The notes beneath the pieces are model-generated. The model was not told the origin of the DNA and searched no databases. It saw only the letters and a program-made list of their open reading frames with translations. Below, piece after piece: positions 10,936-19,209 of a DNA stretch of 42,647 nt (within the stretch, counting starts at the first letter, position 1; the number at the start of each line of letters is the position of its first letter). The position numbers were made by a program, and so were the translations under genes. The stretch is from Rhizopus sp. PT2906 (taxonomy: Eukaryota; Mucoromycota; Mucoromycetes; Mucorales; Rhizopodaceae), in the NCBI GenBank assembly GCA_025529335.1, contig JAMYHX010000378.1, positions 1 through 42,647 of the forward strand, written 5' to 3'.

Positions 10936-11306
10936 ATGGCAACTACACAAAATCAAGACAAGCAAAAGAGCATAACCGAAGAAAAAAACCTTGCTGCCCT
11001 TGGTGTGCTTGAAGAAGACGATGAATTTGAAGAATTTGCTACAGAAGGTTTGTGCAATGCAATTATAAAAATATTTACTAATATAATTGACATAATAAAC
11101 CTTAGATTGGGGTGAGGATGAAGAGGATCAAAGTGATGCTCACTTTTGGGAAGATAATTGGGATGACGATGATATTGATGATGCTTTCTCAAAGCAATTA
11201 CGGTAACTTTTATTTTATTCTTGTCTATTGCTAGATCTTAATATTGCTCTCTTTTAGTGCTGAACTCGAGAAAGAACCAAATCAGCCACAACCAATGAAG
11301 ATGTAA
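10936..11306 (+). CDS. SEM1: 26S proteasome / TREX-2 / BRCA2-associated acidic protein Sem1 (Dss1)
   Basis: Three exons (10936-11047, 11106-11202, 11258-11306) encode 85 aa. The protein is very acidic, with the two Dss1 blocks DDEFEEF and the Trp-rich DWGEDEEDQSDAHFWEDNWDD (split here by motif), then DDAFSKQLRAELEK. The Trp/Asp/Glu motifs are those that bind BRCA2-like proteins, the proteasome lid and TREX-2. Length matches yeast Sem1 (89 aa) and human DSS1 (70 aa). Introns of 58 and 55 nt interrupt this very small gene. Confidence 0.96.
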
Positions 11307-12231
11307 AGAAAAAAGAATCCCATTATTTTTTATTGTACAAAGAATTCAAATAAATGGCAACAAAGCATTGCAGTCATCAGCTGGATTTTTACTGTTCAAG
11401 TGTGTGTGTGTGTGTATATATATATTTTTGTATACAAAATCAACCTACTTGAGGTGCGTTCACGCAAAATACAACATATATTATATACAAATATATATAT
11501 ACATTCTTTAGTATCAAAAGTATGCAAAGTAAAAGGAAAGGATAAGGCATGAGCCAACAGGACCTTTTTTTTTTTCTTTGACAAATAGAAAAGACAGTTG
11601 CAGCAATTTTCTTAAACTAATACCTCTCTCTCTCTCTCTCTCTCTCTTCTTTGAGAGGTAAAATTGAAAGTTGCTGTTCATAAACTATCTTATGCCTACA
11701 CGATGGCTCACCATCCATATAGTTTTGTCTTTGCTTATTTTATACTAAAGCAAAAAGATGTGTGTGTAAGTAGACTTTAAGAGTTTTACTAGAGTGCTTA
11801 TTTGCATAATACATTATACTGTCAATATCTATTCTATATTGATATTAAATGAGTCTATTCACTAACATGACGATACATGTTTATAATACAATCAACATTG
11901 TATTATGACTCTCTTGACACAGAGGAACAAGCATTTCGAATTCAGATGTCTGAGTTTGATTTGTATACCCTGTTGAATGGAAAGCCATCCGCAAGAAGTG
12001 GATCGAAGGAATCCTCCTCTTTTCTCGTAAATAATAGGTAAATACTGACTCAATAGGCTATCCATCCATCCAAAAGAACGTCCTCACTAACCTATTTTAC
12101 CATCTATTCTCATCAATCCATCCTCTTTATTGATATTTCCATCAATTTATTACATTTATCCTTCAAATCATCATCCATCCATCCATCCATCCATTTATTC
12201 AACAATACACTATATGATATGATAGACCATC
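11307..12231. other. Intergenic region with simple repeats and an orphan exon-like tract
   Basis: Contains (GT)n/(TA)n at about 11400-11425, (CT)n at 11623-11647 and ATCC tetranucleotide repeats at 12060-12071 and 12172-12194 just before RPS5. At 11925-12040 a stretch open for more than 30 codons and flanked by acceptor-like GACACAG and donor-like AG/GTAAATAC looks like an isolated exon (codes for SEFDLYTLLNGKPSARSGSK). No partner exon was found. Confidence 0.45.
12172..12194 (+). repeat. (ATCC)n microsatellite in the RPS5 5' region
   Basis: A run of ATCC units ends about 38 nt before the RPS5 start codon, with a shorter run at 12060-12071. The same motif in the same sense orientation occurs just inside the first intron of RPL35 (14911-14925). 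Confidence 0.8.
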
Positions 12232-12946
12232 ATGCCTGCTTTAGGTTTACCCGCTAACGTTAGCGCCACCGCCGATGGTACTCGTAAATTGTTCAACAAA
12301 TGGTCTTATGAAGACGTTGAAGTTAAGGACATTTCCCTTCAAGACTACATTCAAATCCGTCAACACGTCTTCTTGCCTCACACTGCCGGTCGTTTCGCTG
12401 TCAAGCGTTTCCGTAAGGCTCAGGTAAAGATTGAAATGATCATGTTTGACATGTGACTTACATCTCAATAGTGCCCCATTGTTGAACGTTTGACCAACTC
12501 CTTGATGATGCATGGTCGCAACAACGGTAAGAAGCTCATGGCTGCCCGTATTGTTCAACATGCTTTCGAGATCATTCACTTGTTGACCGATGCTAACCCT
12601 CTTCAAATCCTCGTTGATGCCATCATCAACTGTGGTCCTCGTGAAGATTCCACCCGTATCGGTTCTCAAGGTACCGTCCGTCGTCAAGCTGTTGATGTTT
12701 CTCCTCTCCGTCGTGTCAACCAAGCTATCTCCTTGTTGACCATTGGTGCTCGTGAAGCTGCTTTCCGTAACATCAAGACTATTGCTGAATGTCTTGCTGA
12801 CGAATTGATCAACGCTGCCAAGGGTTCTGCCAACTCTTATGCTATCAAGAAGAAGGATGAACTTGAACGTGTTGCCAAGTGTAAGTTGATTGCCTTGTTT
12901 ATCTTACTTTTTCTTACTTATCGTTTTTAATATAGCCAACCGATAA
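12232..12946 (+). CDS. RPS5: 40S ribosomal protein S5 (uS7)
   Basis: Exons 12232-12423, 12472-12880 and 12936-12946 encode 203 aa, matching the eukaryotic length of about 204. The sequence is plainly uS7: WSYEDVEVKDISLQDYI, CPIVERLTNSLMMHGRNNGKK, NPLQILVDAIINCGPREDSTRIG and RRQAVDVSPLRRVNQA. The last 11-nt exon supplies only the terminal residues and stop, ending ...VAKSNR as in other eukaryotes. Codon use is strongly biased (TTG/CTT, CGT, AAG), as in highly expressed fungal genes and unlike its neighbours. It binds the 3' major domain of 18S rRNA near the mRNA exit. Confidence 0.98.
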
Positions 12947-14168
12947 ACGTGTTCATTCTTTGTATACGACGCAACAACAAAAAAGGGGCTGTTTATATAC
13001 ACTTTTTTTAAAAATAAAGAAAGATTTTCTTATATCAGAAAAAGAGTTAAACTATGCAAATGTCAAAATGATGCTGCAAAAAGTAAAAGTGAAATAGTGT
13101 AATGCTCTTGAGAAGGGTTGATGGTTTTGGATCCTTTGATGTATACTATGAGACCGATCCTAGAAAACCACTTCTACTGTTGCGATCAAGCAATGCGTGG
13201 TGAATGTAATGCCATTGGAAGTAACTTTGTTAAATAGTAGCTATGTTGTTCGTGTGTTTAGAATTCTTGTTAAAATTGATTAAAAAAACAGTAGAAAGAA
13301 AGGAATATAATAAAACGTGTAGTAAGAAAGTAAAGATGAAACTCATTTATACTATCTTGGTGTTACTGGGTGTTAGTAAGGGGAAAAGTGTTAGCAGTAA
13401 AGTTTATATATTATAGTGAACATCAGACCTTAATATAAGTATAAAGCAACATAATGCTAAGTCTTGTGAAATAAAGAAGATGTTAAAGGTATAAGATAAA
13501 ATAAGAGAAGTTGCTGTGGTATGAGTTGATATCGTTTATTTCAATAAGTTTTTGGGTTATTTATACAATTTGAAACTTGCATATGCATGCAGGTAGTGTT
13601 CAATGTCACCAGATACCAAAAAAGGCATCATTGGATCTTTGTATAGACTTTGACCTACAGCTGAAGGGGGATAAGACTAAAGAGCTGTTCAGAATTGCTT
13701 GTCGTTGAAAAACATAAAGTTTATGATTAGAAGGCAAATTATCAATTATTATCGTTTTCAGTCTTTCTTGTTTGCTAGCGGAAAACACATTGAAAGCATT
13801 ATAGTGAACACTGCATGCACCAGAAGTTAGACTAATACTACGTCGGTGTTGAAGTGTAAAGTAGGATCCAATTTGTAGTGATAGGTATTTACAATACTTG
13901 ATGGGTCATCAATTAACACGCGTTTCCAGCACAACTGTGTTAAACTGAGTAACTGGCAATATATTAAACACCTGACTAACCTCAGAGACTTTGGCTTGTA
14001 ATATGTCAAATGAAATTATCAATGACATTTCTAGTCTTTAATCATGTTTAGTAATAACGAAGGTAAATAAAGACACTTTAAGCAAGCTTGTATTTTTAAT
14101 CGCCTGAATAAAATATAAAATAAAGAACTGTATTATACAAAATCTTTTATTGTCAAAAGAAGCACAAT
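12947..14168. other. Intergenic region between convergent RPS5 and RPL35
   Basis: About 1.2 kb, AT-rich. Two short minus-strand frames (13606-13788, 13827-14009) have no recognisable motif. I see no gene. Confidence 0.5.
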
Positions 14169-14951
14169 TTAAGCCTTGACGGCGTACTTGCGAAGAGGGA
14201 AGTGAGCCAACTTCTTTTGTTGACGAACAGTCTTCAAGGACTTTTCATAAGGAGTCAAAGCTCTACGCATAGCACGGGTCTTCTTGACACGGAGATCCAA
14301 AGGAACGTACTTCTTCTTTTGGTAGAAGAGACGGAGTTGTTCACGTTGGGTTTGGTTGATGACAGTCAAGACACGAGCAACGTTCTTACGGGCTTCACCA
14401 CTGCATATACACGGGTCAGTTACAGCAATATCATTTACACACTATACTTACAGTTCTTGAGCTCTACCACCGGCAACCTTTTGAACACGGAGGTTAGCAA
14501 GAGCTTGCTTTTGTTCGTCAAGGACCTTGAGAAGCTCAGCCTTGTTCTTGTTACGGAGTTCGTGTGCTTTAATGGCAGCCTAGAAAATGTACACTGTTAG
14601 TTCATGGACTTTTTAATATTGAGAGCAAATCTATCCAATTCCTCTCTCCATCTGTCTGCTTAACAATCGTGTTGCTTAATATATCTAGTAAACTAGTGTA
14701 TGTGTATGTGAGAGTGTCTGAAATTAAAGAGGTTGTTTTCATAATTCTCAATGCATCAATGATCAAAATGTTACTTTCCCTTCCTTCCTTGTGCTCTAAC
14801 ATTAGTCGTAATAATAAGGACTGTTGCTCTTTTTTCCCCTTTCCACTGACTGCTCTTGTTAAATCGACCAAACTTTACTAACTGAACAGTCTTCTAGCTC
14901 GTATAGACAGATGGATGGATGGATGATTGCATTCTATGCTATGTTTACCAT
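14169..14951 (-). CDS. RPL35: 60S ribosomal protein L35 (uL29)
   Basis: Exons 14951-14949 (the ATG alone), 14579-14452 and 14400-14169 encode 120 aa. Family features are the N-terminal helix AAIKAHELRNKNKAELL, LRVQKVAGG, ARVLTVINQTQREQLR, the Lys/Arg-rich LDLRVKKTRAMRRALT and the C-terminal FPLRKYAVKA, as in other eukaryotes. The first intron (14580-14948, 369 nt) starts right after the start codon, is by far the longest ordinary intron here, and has an ATCC repeat near its 5' end. No C/D or H/ACA snoRNA could be recognised in it with confidence. Codon use is biased as in RPS5. Confidence 0.95.
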
Positions 14952-15119
14952 TTGTGAGACCGGTGATAATTAAAGGGAAGGGATTTAATTAGGTTGGTCT
15001 TGATGGATTCATTTGTAGGGCGGCTTACCTGTGACGGTTGGCTTTTTGATACTGAAATGGGGTGTCCAAAGTGACTCACTTGTTTATTGGATATTTGATC
15101 TCAGGTAACAAGAGCTGTA

Positions 15120-15905
15120 CAGTGCCCTCGAGAAAGTTAAAAATCAGTGTTTTTTTTTGAAAGATGCTCTATGAATAAGAGTGTACCTTCTCTTTCTTTC
15201 ATATATTTTTCTCTTATAAATACATAAAATGCCTCATTTAGCTTTGTCTCAAAAAGAAATAATTGTTGCTAGACGCTGCGAAGGCATTTCGGCAGCATAG
15301 ATTGCCATTGAAGAAAACATTTCCGAAAGAACTGTACGTCGAGTTTACCAGCAATGGAAAAAGAATGGAACTGTAGAGACGAAGCCCAGGTCTGGAAGGC
15401 CTCCTATCTTCAATTTACAGGAAAACAAGAGAGCTGGGAAGAGTAGTACGTGCAAATAACCGTGCTACTCTTAAAGAAATTGGACAGTCGATCAGCACCA
15501 AGGCTTGTGAAGACACCATACGCAAAGAACTCAAAAAGCTCGGCTAAGTTTCTCATATGGCTGTGAAGAAGCCATTCTTGACGGAAAGCAAGGTATATCA
15601 TTGCTAAAAACCATGAGCACTGGACAGTAGGCGACTGGAGAAAGGTGATCTGGACAGACAAGTCAAGCTTTGAAATCGACAAGTTCGTGGTGGACCCACC
15701 AAATACTAGATCAATGAAAATCCAAAACTTGCTTTAAAACTCTTATTTTTTTTCGATATTCTAATGTAGATGATCTTTCTTCATTATTTTGTTTATCTTA
15801 TAACTGTAACAGAACTACAAAAGGGTCACTTTCTTAACTGTTTAGTCTTTAATAACAAAAAAAACTGACTTTTAAAAAACGGCAAACACTTTTGTCAGAG
15901 CACTA
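15120..15905 (+). mobile_element. Degenerate, internally deleted Tc1/mariner element with TIRs
   Basis: The left end CAGTGCCCTCGAGAAAGTT (15120-15138) and the inverted right end (15905 inward, TAGTGCTCTGACAAAAGTG) are recognisable imperfect TIRs, each flanked by TA (15118-15119 and 15906-15907). That is the expected TA target duplication. Between them a transposase remnant reads on the plus strand from about 15229: a helix-turn-helix region with ISERTVRRVYQQWKKNGT, a GRPP-type AT-hook motif, and the first catalytic Asp in VIWTDKSSFE (about 15645-15675). It has a TAG at about 15298-15300, at least two frame changes, and lacks the rest of the catalytic core. It cannot encode an active transposase. 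Confidence 0.85.
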
Positions 15906-16129
15906 TACATTTCCAAACTACTGAGAGTATGTCTCTGTTGGTTAATAATTTACATTCATAAACTTCTTCATTTTTTGGGATCATAAGGCAAATAGATAGT
16001 GCAGCTGGTAAACATAGCCATTTTGATAAAACTATAGAGTGACTTGTCTTAACCATAGACGCTTCTTTCGTTATGGACGGAGAGATGGAAGAACAAGTAT
16101 ATAGATCTCTTAAAGATTGCCCCTTGCTG

Positions 16130-16416
16130 CCTTTCACGCTTTGGCCAACGTCTTCTTACTCGAATGTTGGGGTGGTGCAACCTTTGATGTGGCCGTACGT
16201 TTCCTTCATGAAGATCCTTGGGGCAGACTAGCTGCTCTTCGTAAGTTGGTACCCAACATTCCTTTCCAGATGTTGTTGCGTGGTGCCAATGCAGTCGGAT
16301 ACACTTCTACCCAGACAATGTCGTTTATGAGCTCTGTGACAAGGCGGTCAAGTGTGGTATAGACGTCTTCCGTATCTTTGATTCATTGAGTTATGTCGAA
16401 AACATGAGATTTTAAC
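16130..16416 (+). pseudogene. Pyruvate carboxylase gene fragment (carboxyltransferase domain)
   Basis: About 95 codons match the carboxyltransferase domain of eukaryotic pyruvate carboxylase: HALANVF-LECWGGATFDVA-RFLHEDPW, RKLVPNIPFQMLLRGANAVGY, then after a 1-base loss near 16310 the next frame continues DNVVYELCDKAVKCGIDVFRIFDSL. A TAA follows within a few codons. The biotin carboxylase and biotin carrier domains are absent nearby, and the piece has no introns. It lies about 230 bp from the right end of the Tc1/mariner remnant. It is a non-functional duplicated fragment; whether it moved by retroposition or by element capture cannot be told. Confidence 0.85.
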
Positions 16417-16543
16417 GTCATGTGAACCCTTTGTTTGCCAATTTTTTGAAGGTAGTTTTGATTTTCTTTACTTCTACTAATGTTTTCTGTTGAAAAGTTT
16501 AACTTTCTGAAGACTTTTCTCTTTCAATGCATAAAAACTTGTG

Positions 16544-17965
16544 TTACATGTTTGAATGTTTAAAAAAAAGTACATATATATTTAAACTTACAGGGCAAGG
16601 ACGGGCATCGCTGTAACTGTCATGAATTAAAGAGTTCACGACATTATGGTCCACCTCTTGAACCATCTTTGTCCTTAAATCAAGACACTGCTTTTGCAAG
16701 TTAGTCGGTGTTCCCAGAAACAGGCTAATTGTCTTCATGTTCACAAATTGCGGTAGCTCTTCCAAGGAGCGAGGGAGCTCCATCTTTGCAAGTTGGGTGA
16801 ATTTGTATACATCCTCATGGCTCAAACTTGCCATATAAAAAGCAATTACAAATCCTAGTAAGTGAAAATTAGTATATTCCAAGGGTATATTACGTGGTTA
16901 AAGTGTACATACCATGTATTTGGAAGCAGAGCACCGACTTGATGCTGTTGATGTTGATGCCTTACTGTGAAAGTTGTGTAAGTTTTATTACGTCCTTACA
17001 CAACGAAGCAGTTCTGTACTTGTGCGATGTCTTGCATTCACCAAATCCAAGAGAAGCGCCAAATTCGCCGTTTGTCACTTTTGAAATTATTACGTCAGGC
17101 CTGCCTTGACCTTTTTCAGAAGCGGCTTTGTCTGGCCATCTCAGCCTTATGTCTCTGTCATTGTCTGAGAGGATTTTTATCAACAAAGGGTGGAAGAATG
17201 AGCTCCACAGTGCTGCTTCGCCTATCTGATTATTTTTCACGGTTCTTTTTTTTTTTTTTTTTTGGCAGCTCTTCCATCCTAAAAATGAAATACATAAATA
17301 AGGATCCAAAAGAAAAAAAGAAACGCTTACAGACGAGCTACACCCATTAACAGCCGTTGTTCATAATAATCAGCCGTATCTGCGATTTGGGTTAGCATTA
17401 AGATTCCTTTGGCAATGGTGATGGTTTTTTGTTCGACGTCAAAAACTATATGTGATAGTTTGAGGAACATATCACTGGTTGGCCTCAATTGTTTGTCCAT
17501 AAGCTTTTGTAGCTCAGCAGCATAAATTTCATCCAAGAGAGCTTCAGAGAAAACATTTCTCTGTACATCGCTATGTTCAGGAGCCAAGAACAGCACATGG
17601 AAAACCCCCATGATCTCAAGGACTTTCGTCTCCAAGAAAATTCCATCCTTGTTGTTATTAAGAATGCCCATGATGTTATTCCTGTATCGAAAAAAATCTC
17701 TGTGATGCCCACGCCATTAACCATCCAACGGTTCTGTTGCTGAGTGTTGCAAATAATCTCTTCAGTCTTGTCTTGAACACCAACAACAGTTTCACCCTCT
17801 GCCGAATGACGAGCGATACTTCTCTCTTTCCAAAAGGAAGCTGTCTCCTCTGAATTTTTCCACTGTGCCAAGTCAATAAGGAGCCTGGCTTTCTCATTAG
17901 AATCAATCCATCTTTCAACAATGAGCTTATATCGCGTTGTAGCTGATACTGTTGTATTCAGTTTT
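16544..17965 (-). pseudogene. Decayed multi-exon gene of a PD-(D/E)XK-like family
   Basis: Minus-strand coding blocks can be followed from about 17965 to 16590. Block 1 covers LIVERWIDSNEKARLLIDLAQ, then HSDVQRNVFSEALLDEIYAA. A GT-AG intron (17279-17330) and an A18 homopolymer that breaks frame (17246-17263) follow. The next block has WSSFFHPLLIKIL and GRPDVIIS...GASLGFGECKT, which fits a nuclease-like D...ExK core. An in-frame TAA (16962-16964) interrupts it, and after intron 16855-16912 the frame resumes with VIAFYMASLSHEDVYKFTQLAKMELP. Another frame break lies in a T7 run near 17690. The architecture resembles expanded families I associate with Mucorales, but the family name is unknown to me. 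The copy is broken. Confidence 0.6.
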
Positions 17966-18304
17966 GTTATTGTAAAAAGCCATTAAGTCGACAGCTTGCG
18001 AATTAGATTATTAAGAAGAACTGAACATTATTAAATTAAGACGCGCAAGTGGTTTATAGGGAGAGATAATCTATGGCTGCTATTTATACAATCCGGCTGG
18101 TGGATATTGTCGATCACAGAAAAATGAAATTGTCGGTTACAAAAAGATATAATTGGCAAAAACGTCAAATATGAATAAAACATAATAAGAGGAAAATATG
18201 CTGCTAGGTTTAATTCATAGCACTTAACCATATAGTGCTTTGGTTCTCGTAACATTTCAGTTGATTTGTAGTTAAAATTAGTAGACATTTATTCAATGAA
18301 AGGT

Positions 18305-18904
18305 TTAGAATGGAGTTCGTTTAAAGCAATTTATAATTTGACGTTTGGAATGAAGGCAAAAGACATAAAGATCACTAAAACGAACGTCATTACATGTATC
18401 ACCAATTCTAGAAGATAATATCTCTTCTTTCATCAAGCGATGACGCTTCATTTTTCCTTTCACTAAGGCCCGGAACTGTTCAATAGGATTTAGCTCAGGC
18501 GAGTAAGGGAGGAGATACATTACTCTATAATCTCTAGCTTCGATTTTTCGAATCATCGGTTTCGATTTATGGATACTAGCATTATCCATCACTAAATAAC
18601 TGCCCTTTAAAGATTCATCCTCATCCATAATATCAAGAAACTCATTGACAAACTTAATAAAATGAGCAGTTGTTGTGCCTTTTGGAGCTGGTTTTACATC
18701 AACTACACTAGTGTCATTCTCCTGAGTTCCTTCGTCGTCGTTAGTCAAGTTTATTAACTAAATAACTCTTGCGACTAGTTATTGTTTCAAGTACAATAGG
18801 TCTGTAATTTCTGTTAAGACATCTTCCATGGGATCATAAACTCTTTCACCATGCTCATCGAAAAGGCTGCCCATTCTATCTTCGAAATAAAAAGTATTTG
18901 TCAT
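18305..18904 (-). pseudogene. Internally deleted Tc1/IS630-type DD34E transposase
   Basis: A minus-strand open frame (18748-18305) holds the C-terminal half of a DDE transposase: KGTTTAHFIKFVNEF, the second catalytic Asp in YLVMDNASIHKS, and the Glu in LLPYSPELNPIEQF with exactly 34 residues between them. It is followed by a Lys/Arg-rich helix. Upstream, 18904-18780 encodes 41 residues starting MTNTFYFEDRMGSLFDEHGE and ending at a stop. I take this as the N-terminus of the same transposase, with the HTH and the first catalytic Asp deleted. No clear TIRs were found. Unlikely to be active. Confidence 0.7.
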
Positions 18905-19209
18905 TGTAGAGATCTGAAAAGTTTGAAAAAAAGAAGAATATTTAGATTAATAAACATAGGCTTTAACAATATATAAACTTTATTGACATGTAGTAATGCT
19001 GTCAAGCTCTTCTATTTGCTTCTTTGTCTGTATGCAGGACGACAATCGAATTGTTTCAAATCTTCCGCACAATTCAGCAGCTGGTTTTTGTCAAAGACCT
19101 TGAAATGATTTTGGTAAAAAAAAACAAGTCAATCACAATCTTTTGTATGCTGCTATGCTCCCTACAAAATTATTGTCAATATACATCTTGGAACACATAT
19201 TGTCACTAA
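18905..19209. other. Spacer between decayed elements
   Basis: About 300 bp of AT-rich sequence with one short plus-strand open frame (19024-19209) of no recognisable family. I see nothing functional. Confidence 0.4.

Noticed and set aside
12247..12723. 158-codon minus-strand frame
   Set aside because: Antisense shadow of RPS5 caused by its biased codon use.
14202..14600. 132-codon plus-strand frame
   Set aside because: Antisense shadow of RPL35.
14602..14871. 89-codon sense-strand frame inside RPL35 intron 1
   Set aside because: Considered as an intron-encoded protein; no motif, stops well inside the intron, likely chance in AT-rich DNA.
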